This document shows positions 21,314 to 32,568 of a DNA stretch of 64,000 nt, in pieces. The translations under genes were made by a program, and so were the position numbers. Source of the stretch: Kosakonia oryzendophytica (lineage in GTDB: Bacteria; Pseudomonadota; Gammaproteobacteria; Enterobacterales; Enterobacteriaceae); assembly GCF_900094925.1 (NCBI RefSeq), contig NZ_FMAY01000005.1, positions 1 to 64,000 of the forward strand, written 5' to 3'. The notes under the pieces were generated by a model. The model was not told where the DNA came from. It saw only the letters and a list, made by a program, of their open reading frames with translations, and ran no database searches. Every line of letters starts with the position of its first letter. Positions within the stretch are counted from its first letter, which is position 1.

Positions 21314-21964
21314 TCAGAAAATACGTTCCTGGTGAACCCACACAGCAGCTTCCACGCGGGACTTCAGTTTCATTTTCTTCAGCATATGTTTGACGTGGAC
21401 TTTGACGGTACTTTCGGTGATATCCAGACGGCGGGCGATCATCTTATTCGGCAGCCCTTGCGCAATCAGTTTGAGGATATCGCGTTCACGCGGCGTCAGT
21501 TGGGTTATATCGCGATCAGTCGTCGCCCGGTTGGCGCGCAGGCTGGCGGCCAGTACAGGCGTGAGAGCTTCACTTAATACCATCTCTCCGGCGGCAGCTT
21601 GCTGCAGTGCTTTAAGCAGATCTTCCGGTTCCATGTCTTTCAGTAAATAACCATCAGCGCCGCGTTTCAGTGCGGTGACCACATCTTCTTCATGGTTGGA
21701 GACGCTGAACACCACGATGCGGCCGGAGAGTGTTTTTTCCCGTAGTTTATCCAGCGTTTCCAGCCCGTTCATGCCCGGCATATTGAGATCCAGTAAAATC
21801 AGGTCCGGATCCAGTGATTCCGCCAGCTCAATGCCTTGCTCCCCGTTGCTCGCCTCGCCAGCCACGGTGATATCCGGCGCCATGCTAATTAACTGTTTAA
21901 CACCGGTTCGCAGCATTGGATGATCGTCGATCAGGAGGATGGTGGCCGGTTCCTGATTACTCAT
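21314..21964 (-). CDS. narL: Nitrate/nitrite response regulator NarL
   Basis: NarL is phosphorylated by NarX or NarQ and activates narGHJI and narK while repressing fermentative genes. The 216-residue protein has the phospho-acceptor Asp59 in [10 protein letters not shown] and a LuxR-type DNA-binding domain near 150-210 ([21 protein letters not shown]). It overlaps the narX 3' end by eight bases. Confidence 0.98.
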   Translation of the reverse strand: MSNQEPATILLIDDHPMLRTGVKQLISMAPDITVAGEASNGEQGIELAESLDPDLILLDLNMPGMNGLETLDKLREKTLSGRIVVFSVSNHEEDVVTALKRGADGYLLKDMEPEDLLKALQQAAAGEMVLSEALTPVLAASLRANRATTDRDITQLTPRERDILKLIAQGLPNKMIARRLDITESTVKVHVKHMLKKMKLKSRVEAAVWVHQERIF

Positions 21965-23756
21965 GGTTATCTCCTTGCATGGATGAGAGAAATTTCTCTG
22001 GAATAAAGGTTACGACCACCTCAGTGCCGCCGGATGCGACCGGACGTACCTGGCAGTCGCCGCGCAGACTTTGTGCGCGGTCACGCATAATGATCAATCC
22101 ATAATGGTTGGTCCGTTCAGCATTAACCGGGATACCGCAACCGTTGTCGCTGATGCGTAATATTACCCGGTTTTCCTGCTGTTGCACTGCAACGCTGACC
22201 GACGTCGCGCCAGAGTGTTTTAGTGCGTTGCTGAGCGCCTCGCGGGCGATCTGCAACAGGTGAATCGCCTGATGCGACGGCACCAGTCTGGGCGGCAACT
22301 GATAATCAAGCCGCACCTGGAAACCGAGCCGCTCACTGTACTCCTGACAGCTTGACTCCAGCGCCGGGCGCAGCCCCGGCTCGGTTAATTGTAAACGGAA
22401 GGTGGTCAGCAGTTCACGTAGTTGCGCCCACGACGTATTGAGTTCATTACGGATTTGCCCTAACAGATGCCGGCTGTTCTCCGGCAAATCCTCTCCCTGC
22501 ATTTGCAGGCAACTGACCTGCATCTTCATGCAGGAGAGCGACTGGGCGATCGAGTCATGCAGCTCGCGAGCAATAGTCGCGCGCTCTTCCATCACCATCA
22601 GTTGCTGCTGGCGGTCCTGGTGTCTGTCCAGCGCCAGCGTCGCAGTCAGTTGTTCAACCAGTGTATCCACCAGTTGCTGCTGATCGTGGCTTAAATGGCG
22701 GCCCGGCGGCAGGGTCGCCAACAGCAAGCCGTACTGCATATGCGCGTCCGCCAGCCGCCATTTCAGCGTTGTCCCGACACTGGACAGCGTCGGAAGCGTG
22801 CCGCGCGGACATAAATAGCAGCCTTTGTCATCACAACTGGCATTTGACTGGCAGGTAAACTCCTGGTGATTTTCCTCGTCTTCCATATCGTACACGCGCA
22901 ATTCAAGGTCGTGCAGCAGTGTTAAATTCTGTAAGCCATTGAGGACGGGGGAGAGACGCTCACAGAGCGGAATGCGTGAATGCAGTCTGTGGTTGGCCTG
23001 CCATAAAAAAGAGAGGATCTGGTTTTTCTGCTCAAGACCGGCTGTTTTTTCCTGGACGCGCTGCTCCAGTACGGCATAGCTTTCTGCCAGCTCGGCGGAC
23101 ATGTTATTCAGCGCTTCGCCGAGCGTTGCCATCTCGTTGCGCCCGCTGATGCTTGCACGCTGTGTAAAGTCGCGGTGGCTCACGGCGCGTGCCATTTGCA
23201 AAAGTTGCTGCCACGGACGGAGTAGGCGAGCCCGCAACCACATCACCGCGAACAGCAGTAATAATCCCATCAGCAACGCCATCAGCCGGTGCATGATCAC
23301 CACCCGTTCAATGCGCTGCTCGGTGCTGTGATCGAATGCGGTGACCAACTGATCAATGCGACCCACAAAAATGGCGATCGTACTGGCGACTTCACTGGGT
23401 TGTTGTGCGCCTTTAATCGCCGGGATCACGTCACTGTGCCAGTAATGTTGCAGTTCTGCGAGTTGCGGTTGTTGACCGTCACGTGCTGCAGCTTTAGCCA
23501 ATTCCGGGCTAAATGCCGTTTGCTCCATCTCGTCAATCAGGTATTGCTCATCTTCATGCAGGGGAATGGCGGAAAGCAGGCGGTAGCTTTGCATACGCAG
23601 TGAGCCGGCTTTGTTAATCGCATGCGCACTTCCCTGAACGCCTTGCACTAACCAGCCAGATATAGCCATACCTGCCACGCCGATGGCCGTGGACAACAGC
23701 ATGATCAGCGCCAGTTGATTAACCAGCGTAAGCGGTGAGAAAAGGCGTTTTAGCAT
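21957..23756 (-). CDS. narX: Nitrate/nitrite sensor histidine kinase NarX
   Basis: The 599-residue kinase has TM1 (about 15-37) and a periplasmic sensor with the P-box [17 protein letters not shown] (about 45-61). TM2 lies at about 152-174, followed by HAMP, a cysteine cluster ([15 protein letters not shown]) and a HisKA_3 dimerisation domain with the phospho-His in [11 protein letters not shown]. The HATPase domain carries the N and G boxes ([17 protein letters not shown]). It is divergent from narK and shares its control region. Confidence 0.98.
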   Translation of the reverse strand: MLKRLFSPLTLVNQLALIMLLSTAIGVAGMAISGWLVQGVQGSAHAINKAGSLRMQSYRLLSAIPLHEDEQYLIDEMEQTAFSPELAKAAARDGQQPQLAELQHYWHSDVIPAIKGAQQPSEVASTIAIFVGRIDQLVTAFDHSTEQRIERVVIMHRLMALLMGLLLLFAVMWLRARLLRPWQQLLQMARAVSHRDFTQRASISGRNEMATLGEALNNMSAELAESYAVLEQRVQEKTAGLEQKNQILSFLWQANHRLHSRIPLCERLSPVLNGLQNLTLLHDLELRVYDMEDEENHQEFTCQSNASCDDKGCYLCPRGTLPTLSSVGTTLKWRLADAHMQYGLLLATLPPGRHLSHDQQQLVDTLVEQLTATLALDRHQDRQQQLMVMEERATIARELHDSIAQSLSCMKMQVSCLQMQGEDLPENSRHLLGQIRNELNTSWAQLRELLTTFRLQLTEPGLRPALESSCQEYSERLGFQVRLDYQLPPRLVPSHQAIHLLQIAREALSNALKHSGATSVSVAVQQQENRVILRISDNGCGIPVNAERTNHYGLIIMRDRAQSLRGDCQVRPVASGGTEVVVTFIPEKFLSSMQGDNHE

Positions 23757-23822
23757 AAGCGATGAAGGCTCCTGTGCCGCGACCCGTGCGGATAACGCTA
23801 TTGTCAGCTATCGTCTGGGGTA

Positions 23823-24005
23823 TACCCATACCCCCAAGGTATTACCTCTTTATTGCCGGCTGGGTAGCATTGGATGGAACGAACAGAGTAGTGAAGGGCA
23901 GCACCGTGAAAAACCACATCTTTTTTATCTCTATCCGCTACTCATAAATGAGCATGCTGTTTTTTTGCCCGGAGAAAGGGCCGCTTTTCCTTTGATTTAT
24001 ATCAA
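23823..24005 (+). promoter_or_regulatory. narX-narK control region: NarL heptamers and FNR site
   Basis: A perfect FNR site, TTGAT-TTAT-ATCAA, lies at 23992-24005, placing the narK start near 24040. NarL heptamers (TACYNMT type) include TACCCAT at 23823-23829, TACCCCC at 23829-23835 and TACCTCT at 23843-23849. This matches the known anaerobic, nitrate-induced control of narK in E. coli. The 308-bp gap between narX and narK contains nothing else I recognise. Confidence 0.85.
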
Positions 24006-24064
24006 CTTAACCCACGCTATAAAAACTAATGTTGCAGGTATCAAACCGAACAATAGAGGTGTTT

Positions 24065-25453
24065 ATGCAGCACTCATCCATCCCGGAAAAGAGTACGTCC
24101 ACACGAGTCATTACTGAGTGGCGTCCTGAAGAACCGGCATTCTGGCAGCAACAAGGGCAGCGTATTGCTAGCCGCAACCTGTGGATTTCCGTTCCCTGTC
24201 TGCTTTTGGCATTTTGTGTCTGGATGCTTTTTAGCGCAGTGGCCGTTAATCTCCCCAAAGTAGGATTTCAGTTTACTACCGACCAGTTATTTTTATTGAC
24301 TGCGTTGCCATCGGTATCCGGCGCGCTGTTACGTGTTCCTTACTCTTTTATGGTGCCTGTCTTCGGTGGTCGTCGCTGGACGGCTTTCAGCACCGGCATC
24401 ATGATTATCCCGTGCGTGTGGCTTGGCATTGCGGTACAGGATCCCACCACACCGTACAGCACCTTCATCGTTATTTCTCTGCTCTGCGGTCTGGCTGGCG
24501 CGAACTTTGCCTCCAGTATGGCGAACATCAGCTTTTTCTTTCCGAAACAGAAACAGGGTGGTGCCCTGGGCATCAATGGCGGTTTGGGGAACCTCGGCGT
24601 CAGCGTGATGCAGTTAATTGCGCCTCTGGCCGTTTCTTTCTCCATTTTCGCGGCGTTTGGTGCAACCGGTACACCCCAGCCAGATGGCTCGGTACTGTAT
24701 CTGGAAAATGCGGCCTGGGTTTGGGTTCCGCTGCTGGTGGTCTGTACGCTGGCAGCCTGGTTTGGGATGAACGAGCTGGCGACCTCTAAAGCCTCTTTAC
24801 GTGCGCAATTGCCGGTGTTGAAGCGTTCACATTTGTGGATCATGAGCTTCTTGTATCTGGCAACGTTCGGCTCGTTTATCGGCTTTTCTGCCGGGTTTGC
24901 CATGTTATCGAAAACCCAGTTCCCGGAAGTGCAGGTCCTGCATTTCGCGTTCTTTGGGCCGTTAGTGGGTGCGCTGGCGCGTTCTGCTGGTGGGGCAATT
25001 TCCGATCGTCTGGGGGGGACTCGCGTCACGCTGGTGAACTTCATGGCGATGGCGATATTCAGTGCACTGCTGTTCCTGACATTACCCTCGGGTGGTACGG
25101 GAGGCAATTTCACAGCCTTCTTCTGCGTTTTCCTCGTGCTGTTCATGACGGCGGGGCTGGGGAGCGGTTCTACCTTCCAGATGATTTCGGTCACCTTCCG
25201 TAAAATGACCATGGAACGTGTACAAAATGCCGGCGGCACTGAGAGCGAAGCTATGCGCGAAGCCGCAACGGAAACCGCGGCAGCGCTGGGCTTTATCTCG
25301 GCAATTGGCGCGATTGGCGGGTTCTTTATTCCTAAAGCATTTGGCACTTCACTGGCGTTAACCGGCTCCCCGGCAGGCGCAATGAAAGTGTTCCTCGTGT
25401 TCTATGTGGCCTGCGTGGTGATCACCTGGGCGATATACGGACGTAAAAAATAA
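24065..25453 (+). CDS. narK: Nitrate/nitrite antiporter NarK
   Basis: The start at 24065 follows AGAGG and gives 462 residues, one fewer than E. coli NarK. It is a 12-helix MFS transporter of the NNP family that brings in nitrate and removes nitrite during anaerobic respiration. Both nitrate signature motifs are present: GLAGANFASSMANISFFFPK and GLGSGSTFQMISV. It precedes narGHJI. Confidence 0.97.
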   Translation: MQHSSIPEKSTSTRVITEWRPEEPAFWQQQGQRIASRNLWISVPCLLLAFCVWMLFSAVAVNLPKVGFQFTTDQLFLLTALPSVSGALLRVPYSFMVPVFGGRRWTAFSTGIMIIPCVWLGIAVQDPTTPYSTFIVISLLCGLAGANFASSMANISFFFPKQKQGGALGINGGLGNLGVSVMQLIAPLAVSFSIFAAFGATGTPQPDGSVLYLENAAWVWVPLLVVCTLAAWFGMNELATSKASLRAQLPVLKRSHLWIMSFLYLATFGSFIGFSAGFAMLSKTQFPEVQVLHFAFFGPLVGALARSAGGAISDRLGGTRVTLVNFMAMAIFSALLFLTLPSGGTGGNFTAFFCVFLVLFMTAGLGSGSTFQMISVTFRKMTMERVQNAGGTESEAMREAATETAAALGFISAIGAIGGFFIPKAFGTSLALTGSPAGAMKVFLVFYVACVVITWAIYGRKK

Positions 25454-25594
25454 TAAACGCAGTAACTGTTGATTATCCTTGCGCGGTGACGAGCCGCGCT
25501 TTTTTGACCTCTTCATTAGTTACAACATACTTATATATTTTCAGTGTCACCTGCTGCGGATGCCCCCGTGGATTATTCCGTCAAGCAGTGTATC

Positions 25595-25758
25595 TACCCC
25601 TTAATACCTCGGGCATGACAAAGCAACGTATAATTTCGCTACGTAATCAATAAAAGCTTTATTTTTCATAAAGATAAAAAATAGAAAAGGATAACTCTTT
25701 GGGAGTACTCCGCTATTTTGGCGCAGAAATGAAGATCTGACGGCTTGATCGCCATCAA
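25595..25758 (+). promoter_or_regulatory. narG control region: NarL and FNR sites
   Basis: TACCCCT (25595-25601) and TACCTCG (25605-25611) correspond to the distal NarL sites near -195 in E. coli. TTGAT-CGCC-ATCAA at 25745-25758 is a perfect FNR box, implying a start near 25793. The AT-rich stretch between them is where IHF bends DNA in E. coli; I did not identify an exact IHF match. The gap from narK to narG is 398 bp in all. Confidence 0.85.
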
Positions 25759-25851
25759 TTCTCTTTGTCTTTGTGGGGGTTACCTTCGCGACAAATCCAG
25801 CAATGTCGATTTAGCAAGAGAGCCGAACAGGCTCCAACAGGAGAACACCCG

Positions 25852-28800
25852 ATGAGTAAATTCCTGGACCGGTTTCGCTACTTCAAACAGAAGGGCGAAA
25901 CCTTTGCCGACGGGCACGGCCAGCTGTTAAACACCAACCGGGACTGGGAGGATGGATACCGAAGCCGCTGGCAGCATGATAAAGTCGTGCGCTCAACCCA
26001 CGGTGTAAACTGCACCGGTTCATGCAGTTGGCAGATTTTCGTCAAAAACGGTCTGGTCACCTGGGAAACCCAGCAAACTGACTACCCTCGCACTCGCCCC
26101 GATATGCCAAACCATGAGCCTCGTGGCTGCCCTCGCGGCGCCAGCTACTCCTGGTACCTCTATAGCGCTAACCGCCTGAAATACCCTCTGATGCGTAAAC
26201 GCCTGATCGCATTGTGGCGTGAAGCAAAAGCGAAGCACAGCGATCCGGTTAATGCCTGGGCCTCAATTATCGAAGATGCCGATAAAGCAAAAAGCTTTAA
26301 ACAGGCGCGCGGCCGCGGCGGATTCGTTCGCTCTTCCTGGCAGGAAGTGAATGAACTTATTGCGGCATCCAACGTTTATACCGTGAAAACCTACGGTCCG
26401 GACCGCGTAGCGGGCTTCTCGCCAATCCCGGCGATGTCGATGGTTTCTTATGCTTCCGGCGCGCGTTACCTGTCGCTGCTCGGTGGTACCTGCCTCAGTT
26501 TTTATGACTGGTACTGTGACCTGCCACCTGCATCGCCGCAGACCTGGGGCGAGCAGACCGATGTGCCGGAATCGGCTGACTGGTACAACTCCAGTTATAT
26601 TCTCGCATGGGGTTCCAACGTTCCGCAGACCCGTACACCGGATGCGCATTTCTTTACCGAAGTGCGTTACAAAGGTACCAAAACCGTTGCCATTACGCCG
26701 GATTACGCCGAAATCGCCAAACTGTGCGACTTGTGGCTGGCACCGAAGCAGGGTACCGATGCCGCGATGGCACTGGCCATGGGCCACGTCATGCTGCGCG
26801 AATTCCACCTGGATAAACCGAGCCAGTACTTCACTGATTACGTCCGTCGCTACACCGATATGCCGATGCTGGTGATGCTTGAAGAGCGTGAAGGTTATTA
26901 CGCTGCAGGTCGTATGCTGCGTGCTGCGGATCTGGTGGATGCGCTGGGTCAGGAAAATAACCCGGAATGGAAAACCGTGGCACTGGATAGCCAGGGCAAT
27001 GTGGTGGCACCAAATGGTTCTATCGGTTTCCGCTGGGGCGAGAAGGGCAAATGGAACCTGGAACAGCGCGACGGCGGCAATGGTGCTGACGTTGAGCTGA
27101 GCCTGAGCCTGCTCGGCAAACACGATGAAGTGGCAGAGGTTGGCTTCCCGTATTTTGGTGGAGACAGTACCGCACACTTTGCCAGCGTTAAGCTGGAAAA
27201 TGTGCTGATGCACAAACTGCCGGTGAAACGTCTGCAACTGGCGGATGGTTCGACGGCGCTGGTAACCAGCGTTTACGATCTGACCATGGCCAACTACGGT
27301 CTGGATCGTGGACTGGGTGACGACAACTGCGCGACCCGCTACGACGAAATCAAGGCGTATACGCCTGCCTGGGCAGAAAAAATTACCGGTGTTCCGCAGT
27401 CGCAGATTATTCGTATTGCGCGCGAGTTTGCCGATAACGCGGACAAAACGCACGGTCGCTCGATGATCATCGTCGGTGCCGGGATGAACCACTGGTATCA
27501 CCTCGATATGAACTATCGTGGTCTGATCAATATGCTGATCTTCTGTGGCTGCGTGGGTCAAAGCGGCGGCGGCTGGGCGCACTACGTCGGTCAGGAAAAA
27601 CTGCGTCCGCAGACCGGCTGGCAGCCGTTGGCGTTTGCCCTCGACTGGCAACGTCCGGCACGCCACATGAACAGTACGTCTTATTTCTACAACCACTCCA
27701 GCCAGTGGCGTTACGAGACGGTTACGGCACAGGAGTTCCTGTCGCCAATGGCGGATAAATCCCGCTATACCGGTCATCTGATCGACTTTAACGTTCGCGC
27801 TGAACGTATGGGCTGGTTGCCGTCTGCGCCGCAGTTAGGCACTAACCCGCTGCGTATTGCTGCCGAAGCAGAAAAAGCCGGGATGAGCGCGGTGGATTAC
27901 ACCGTCAAATCGCTGAAAGAAGGCTCTTTGCGTTTTGCAGCAGAACAGCCGGAAAATGGCAAAAACCATCCGCGCAATCTGTTTATCTGGCGTTCAAACC
28001 TGCTGGGATCCTCCGGTAAAGGCCATGAGTACATGCTCAAGTACCTGTTGGGGACGGAGCACGGTATTCAGGGCAAAGACCTGGGTAAACAGGGGGGTGT
28101 GAAACCGGAAGAAGTGGAGTGGCATGACAACGGTCTCGATGGCAAGCTGGATCTGGTGGTGACACTGGACTTCCGTCTCTCGAGTACCTGCCTCTACTCA
28201 GATATCGTGCTGCCGACAGCAACGTGGTATGAAAAAGACGACATGAATACGTCGGATATGCATCCGTTTATTCATCCGCTCTCTGCTGCGGTTGACCCGG
28301 CATGGGAATCCAAAAGCGACTGGGAAATTTACAAAGGGATCGCAAAATCCTTCTCTGAACTCTGTGTCGGTCACCTTGGTAAAGAAACCGATGTGGTCAC
28401 GTTACCTATTCAGCACGACTCGGCTGCCGAACTGGCACAACCGCTGGGCGTAAAAGACTGGAAAAAAGGCGAATGTGACCTGATACCCGGTAAAACGGCA
28501 CCGCACATTATCCCGGTGGAACGTGACTACCCGGCAACCTACGAACGTTTTACCTCTATCGGCCCATTGATGGAGAAAATCGGCAACGGCGGTAAAGGTA
28601 TTGCCTGGAATACCCAGAGTGAAATGGATCTGCTGCGCAAGCTGAACTACACCAAAGCAGAAGGCCCGGCGAAAGGCCAGCCGATGCTGAATAGCGCAAT
28701 TGATGCGGCGGAAATGATCCTGACGCTGGCACCGGAAACCAACGGTAATGTAGCGGTAAAAGCCTGGGCAGCCCTCAGTGAATTTACCGGTCGCGACCAC

Positions 28801-29595
28801 ACCCATCTGGCAACGAATAAACAGGAAGAGAAAATTCGCTTCCGCGATATTCAGGCGCAGCCGCGTAAAATTATCTCCAGCCCGACCTGGTCAGGTCTGG
28901 AAGATGAGCACGTCTCCTATAACGCCGGGTATACCAACGTCCATGAACTGATCCCATGGCGTACGCTCTCCGGTCGTCAGCAGTTGTATCAGGACCACCA
29001 GTGGATGCGCGACTTTGGTGAGAGCCTGCTGGTCTATCGCCCGCCCATTGATACCCGTTCCGTGAAAGAGGTGCTGGGTGTGAAAGCGAACGGTAACCCG
29101 GAAAAAGCCCTTAACTTCCTGACACCGCACCAGAAATGGGGCATCCACTCTACGTACAGCGATAACTTGCTGATGCTGACGCTGGGCCGCGGTGGGCCGG
29201 TAGTCTGGTTAAGCGAAACCGATGCCAAAGAGATGGGTGTTGCGGATAACGACTGGATCGAAGTCTTCAACAGTAACGGTGCGCTAACTGCACGTGCAGT
29301 GGTGAGCCAGCGTGTGCCTTCCGGTATGACGATGATGTACCACGCGCAGGAACGCATTGTGAACCTGCCGGGATCTGAAATTACCGGGCAGCGCGGCGGT
29401 ATTCATAACTCCGTCACCCGTATTACCCCGAAACCGACACATATGATTGGCGGCTATGCCCAACTGGCTTATGGCTTTAACTATTACGGTACCGTCGGTT
29501 CCAACCGCGATGAGTTCGTGGTGGTGCGTAAGATGAAGAACATTAACTGGTTGGATGGCGAAGGCAATGACCAGGTACAGGAGAGCGCAAAATGA
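25852..29595 (+). CDS. narG: Respiratory nitrate reductase A, alpha subunit
   Basis: NarG is the cytoplasmic molybdenum (bis-MGD) subunit that reduces nitrate to nitrite. The ATG at 25852 gives 1247 residues, equal to E. coli NarG; upstream in-frame codons read through the leader. The FS0 [4Fe-4S] ligands His50, Cys54, Cys58 and Cys93 are present, as is the Mo-ligand region YCDLPPASPQTWGEQTD. A twin-Arg signal is replaced by the usual vestigial N-terminus. It is first of narGHJI. Confidence 0.99.
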   Translation: MSKFLDRFRYFKQKGETFADGHGQLLNTNRDWEDGYRSRWQHDKVVRSTHGVNCTGSCSWQIFVKNGLVTWETQQTDYPRTRPDMPNHEPRGCPRGASYSWYLYSANRLKYPLMRKRLIALWREAKAKHSDPVNAWASIIEDADKAKSFKQARGRGGFVRSSWQEVNELIAASNVYTVKTYGPDRVAGFSPIPAMSMVSYASGARYLSLLGGTCLSFYDWYCDLPPASPQTWGEQTDVPESADWYNSSYILAWGSNVPQTRTPDAHFFTEVRYKGTKTVAITPDYAEIAKLCDLWLAPKQGTDAAMALAMGHVMLREFHLDKPSQYFTDYVRRYTDMPMLVMLEEREGYYAAGRMLRAADLVDALGQENNPEWKTVALDSQGNVVAPNGSIGFRWGEKGKWNLEQRDGGNGADVELSLSLLGKHDEVAEVGFPYFGGDSTAHFASVKLENVLMHKLPVKRLQLADGSTALVTSVYDLTMANYGLDRGLGDDNCATRYDEIKAYTPAWAEKITGVPQSQIIRIAREFADNADKTHGRSMIIVGAGMNHWYHLDMNYRGLINMLIFCGCVGQSGGGWAHYVGQEKLRPQTGWQPLAFALDWQRPARHMNSTSYFYNHSSQWRYETVTAQEFLSPMADKSRYTGHLIDFNVRAERMGWLPSAPQLGTNPLRIAAEAEKAGMSAVDYTVKSLKEGSLRFAAEQPENGKNHPRNLFIWRSNLLGSSGKGHEYMLKYLLGTEHGIQGKDLGKQGGVKPEEVEWHDNGLDGKLDLVVTLDFRLSSTCLYSDIVLPTATWYEKDDMNTSDMHPFIHPLSAAVDPAWESKSDWEIYKGIAKSFSELCVGHLGKETDVVTLPIQHDSAAELAQPLGVKDWKKGECDLIPGKTAPHIIPVERDYPATYERFTSIGPLMEKIGNGGKGIAWNTQSEMDLLRKLNYTKAEGPAKGQPMLNSAIDAAEMILTLAPETNGNVAVKAWAALSEFTGRDHTHLATNKQEEKIRFRDIQAQPRKIISSPTWSGLEDEHVSYNAGYTNVHELIPWRTLSGRQQLYQDHQWMRDFGESLLVYRPPIDTRSVKEVLGVKANGNPEKALNFLTPHQKWGIHSTYSDNLLMLTLGRGGPVVWLSETDAKEMGVADNDWIEVFNSNGALTARAVVSQRVPSGMTMMYHAQERIVNLPGSEITGQRGGIHNSVTRITPKPTHMIGGYAQLAYGFNYYGTVGSNRDEFVVVRKMKNINWLDGEGNDQVQESAK

Positions 29596-31127
29596 AAATT
29601 CGTTCACAAGTCGGCATGGTGCTGAATCTTGATAAATGCATCGGCTGTCATACCTGTTCTGTAACCTGTAAAAACGTCTGGACCAGCCGTGAAGGGATGG
29701 AATACGCATGGTTTAACAACGTAGAAACCAAACCGGGCACCGGCTTTCCAGCCAACTGGGAAGACCAGGAAAAATGGAAAGGCGGCTGGATCCGTAAAAT
29801 CAACGGTAAACTGCAACCGCGCATGGGCAACCGTGCGCTGCTGCTCGGTAAAATCTTCTCTAACCCGCATATGCCGGAAATAGATGATTATTACGAGCCG
29901 TTCGACTTTGATTACCAGAACCTGCATAACGCACCAGAAAGCAAACATCAGCCGATCGCGCGGCCGCGTTCACTGATTACCGGTCAGCGGATGAACAAAA
30001 TCACCGCAGGTCCGAACTGGGAAGATGACTTAGGCGGTGAATTCGACAAACTGAGCAAAGATCAGAACTTCGAAAACATGCAGAAGGCGATGTACGGCCA
30101 GTTTGAAAACACCTTCATGATGTATTTGCCGCGTTTGTGCGAGCACTGCCTGAATCCGGCGTGTGTGGCGACCTGCCCAAGTGGTGCTATCTACAAGCGT
30201 GAAGAAGATGGCATTGTGCTGATCGATCAGGATAAATGCCGTGGCTGGCGTATGTGTGTTACCGGCTGCCCGTACAAAAAAATCTACTTCAACTGGAAAA
30301 GCGGCAAATCCGAGAAGTGCATTTTCTGTTACCCGCGTATTGAATCCGGGATGCCAACTGTCTGTTCAGAAACCTGCGTAGGGCGTATTCGCTACCTCGG
30401 CGTACTGCTGTATGACGCGGATGCGATTGAAAACGCTGCCAGCACGGAAAACGAGAAAGACCTGTATCAGCGTCAGCTTGACGTGTTCCTCGATCCTAAG
30501 GACCCGAACGTGATCGCGCAGGCGCTGAAGGATGGCGTACCGCAAAGTGTGATCGATGCGGCGCAGAAATCGCCGGTCTACAAAATGGCGATGGACTGGA
30601 AGCTGGCGCTGCCGCTGCATCCGGAATACCGCACATTGCCGATGGTCTGGTATGTGCCACCTCTGTCACCGATCCAGTCTGCTGCGGATGCCGGTGAACT
30701 GGGCAGCAACGGTATTCTGCCGGATGTAGAAAGTCTGCGCATTCCGGTGCAGTACCTTGCCAACTTGTTGACGGCGGGTGATACCGAACCGGTGTTGTTG
30801 GCACTGAAACGGATGCTGGCGATGCGTCACTTCAAACGCGCCGAAACGGTAGACGGCGTGGAAGATACCCGTGCTCTGGAAGAGGTCGGGCTGACGAAGG
30901 CGCAGGCGCAGGAGATGTACCGCTATCTCGCCATTGCCAACTACGAAGATCGCTTTGTGGTGCCATCCAGTCATCGCGAACTGGCGCGTGAGGCTTTCCC
31001 GGAGAAAAACGGTTGTGGCTTTAGCTTCGGTGACGGTTGCCATGGTTCAGACAGCAAAGCAAACCTGTTCAACAGCCGTCGTATCGATGCCGTGGATGTC
31101 ACGATTAAAACGGAGCCGCACCCATGA
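29592..31127 (+). CDS. narH: Respiratory nitrate reductase A, beta subunit
   Basis: NarH wires electrons from NarI haems to NarG through four iron-sulfur clusters. The 511-residue protein has the four cysteine groups: CIGCHTCSVTC, CEHCLNPACVATC, CRGWRMCVTGC and CIFC...CSETC. The Trp in CRGWRMC replaces one Cys and makes the [3Fe-4S] cluster, as in E. coli. Its ATG overlaps the narG stop by four bases. Confidence 0.99.
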   Translation: MKIRSQVGMVLNLDKCIGCHTCSVTCKNVWTSREGMEYAWFNNVETKPGTGFPANWEDQEKWKGGWIRKINGKLQPRMGNRALLLGKIFSNPHMPEIDDYYEPFDFDYQNLHNAPESKHQPIARPRSLITGQRMNKITAGPNWEDDLGGEFDKLSKDQNFENMQKAMYGQFENTFMMYLPRLCEHCLNPACVATCPSGAIYKREEDGIVLIDQDKCRGWRMCVTGCPYKKIYFNWKSGKSEKCIFCYPRIESGMPTVCSETCVGRIRYLGVLLYDADAIENAASTENEKDLYQRQLDVFLDPKDPNVIAQALKDGVPQSVIDAAQKSPVYKMAMDWKLALPLHPEYRTLPMVWYVPPLSPIQSAADAGELGSNGILPDVESLRIPVQYLANLLTAGDTEPVLLALKRMLAMRHFKRAETVDGVEDTRALEEVGLTKAQAQEMYRYLAIANYEDRFVVPSSHRELAREAFPEKNGCGFSFGDGCHGSDSKANLFNSRRIDAVDVTIKTEPHP

Positions 31128-31834
31128 TTGAACTGGTGGTTATTTCCCGTTTGCTGGAATACCCGGATGCTGCCCTGTGGCAGCATCAACAGGAGGTATT
31201 AGAGGCTCTGGCGTCGGGTGAAAATATGGCGTCAGACGACGCGCAGCAGGTGGCGAGTTTCTTTCGCGAGTTAACGTCACAAACCTTACTGGATGCGCAA
31301 GCCAGCTATAGCGAGCTGTTTGATCGTGGGCGCGCCACATCGCTGCTGCTCTTTGAGCATGTGCATGGCGAGTCCCGCGATCGTGGCCAGGCGATGGTGG
31401 ATCTGCTGGCGCAATATGAGCGCCATGGTTTGCAACTTGACAGCCGTGAATTGCCGGATCATCTACCGCTCTATCTGGAGTACCTGGCGCAACTGCCGTT
31501 TACCGAAGCGATTGGCGGTTTGCAGGATATTGCCCCCATCCTTGCGCTGCTGCAGGCACGTTTGCAGCAGCGGGAAAGCGCTTATGCCACGCTGTTCACC
31601 GCCTTGCTGACGTTGAGCAAAACCGCAGTGGATAACGGGCAGGTCGCTGAAAAAATTGCCGGTGAAGCGCGGGATGATACGCCGCAGGCGCTGGATGCCG
31701 TATGGGAAGAAGAGCAGGTGAAATTCTTCGCGGAGCAGGGCTGTAGCGATGCCGACATTACTGCACATCAGCGCCGTTTTGCGGGGGCTGTCGCACCGCA
31801 ATATCTGAATATCACAACAGGAGGAGAGCGCTAA
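31124..31834 (+). CDS. narJ: Nitrate reductase molybdenum cofactor assembly chaperone
   Basis: NarJ is a 236-residue cytoplasmic chaperone of the TorD/DmsD/NarJ type. It holds apo-NarGH until the Mo cofactor and haems are inserted, and is not part of the final enzyme. The all-helical body and motif [16 protein letters not shown] (about 74-89) fit the family. Its start overlaps narH by four bases and its stop shares one base with the narI start. Confidence 0.97.
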   Translation: MIELVVISRLLEYPDAALWQHQQEVLEALASGENMASDDAQQVASFFRELTSQTLLDAQASYSELFDRGRATSLLLFEHVHGESRDRGQAMVDLLAQYERHGLQLDSRELPDHLPLYLEYLAQLPFTEAIGGLQDIAPILALLQARLQQRESAYATLFTALLTLSKTAVDNGQVAEKIAGEARDDTPQALDAVWEEEQVKFFAEQGCSDADITAHQRRFAGAVAPQYLNITTGGER

Positions 31835-32511
31835 TGCACTTCCTAAATATGTTCTTCTTTGACATTTATCCCTACATAGCCGGTGCGGTATTTCTGGTGG
31901 GGAGCTGGCTGCGTTATGACTACGGTCAGTACACATGGCGTGCGGGCTCCAGTCAGATGCTGGATCGCAAAGGGATGAACCTGGCCTCGAACTTGTTCCA
32001 TATCGGCATTTTGGGGATTTTTGCCGGGCATTTCCTTGGCATGCTGACGCCGCACTGGATGTACGAGTCGTTTCTGCCAATTGAAGTGAAACAGAAAATG
32101 GCCATGATCGGCGGTGGTGCAAGTGGCGTGCTCTGTCTGGTTGGGGGGCTACTGTTGCTGAAACGCCGTCTGTTTAATCCGCGTATTCGTGCGACCTCAA
32201 CGGCGGCAGATATCCTGATCATGACGCTGCTGATGGTGCAGTGCGCATTGGGCCTGTTGACCATTCCATTCTCTGCCCAACATATGGATGGTAGCGAGAT
32301 GATGAAACTGGTGGGCTGGGCGCAATCGGTGGTGACATTCCACGGTGGCGCGTCTGCGCATCTTGATGGTGTGGCATTTATTTATCGTGTGCATCTGGTG
32401 TTGGGGATGACGCTGTTTGTGTTGTTCCCGTTCTCGCGCCTGGTGCATATCTGGAGCGCGCCGGTCGAGTACTTAACGCGTAAGTACCAGATAGTTCGCG
32501 CCCGTCGCTAA
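31834..32511 (+). CDS. narI: Respiratory nitrate reductase A, gamma subunit
   Basis: NarI is the 225-residue membrane cytochrome b that oxidises quinol and anchors NarGH. It has five membrane helices, with haem-ligand histidines in [15 protein letters not shown] (helix 2) and [25 protein letters not shown] (helix 5 region). It ends the nar operon and is followed within 15 bp by a strong terminator. Confidence 0.98.
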   Translation: MHFLNMFFFDIYPYIAGAVFLVGSWLRYDYGQYTWRAGSSQMLDRKGMNLASNLFHIGILGIFAGHFLGMLTPHWMYESFLPIEVKQKMAMIGGGASGVLCLVGGLLLLKRRLFNPRIRATSTAADILIMTLLMVQCALGLLTIPFSAQHMDGSEMMKLVGWAQSVVTFHGGASAHLDGVAFIYRVHLVLGMTLFVLFPFSRLVHIWSAPVEYLTRKYQIVRARR

Positions 32512-32525
32512 GCGTGTCGTGAATA

Positions 32526-32562
32526 AAAACCCGGGAAAGCAGACTATTCCCGGGTTTTTTTT
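32526..32562 (+). terminator. Terminator after narI
   Basis: AAACCCGGGAA (32527-32537) pairs with TTCCCGGGTTT (32547-32557) and is followed by a T-run. It isolates narGHJI from the operon that starts at 32608. Confidence 0.92.
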
Positions 32563-32568
32563 ATCCGT

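Noticed and set aside
25765..25851. N-terminal extension of NarG by 29 codons
   Set aside because: The extra codons run through the transcribed leader. The product from 25852 matches the known 1247-residue length and its first residues.
26263..27777. A 504-codon open frame on the minus strand inside narG
   Set aside because: It lies fully antisense to narG, which has intact cofactor motifs. The product has no family features. Strong codon bias in narG explains the open antisense frame.
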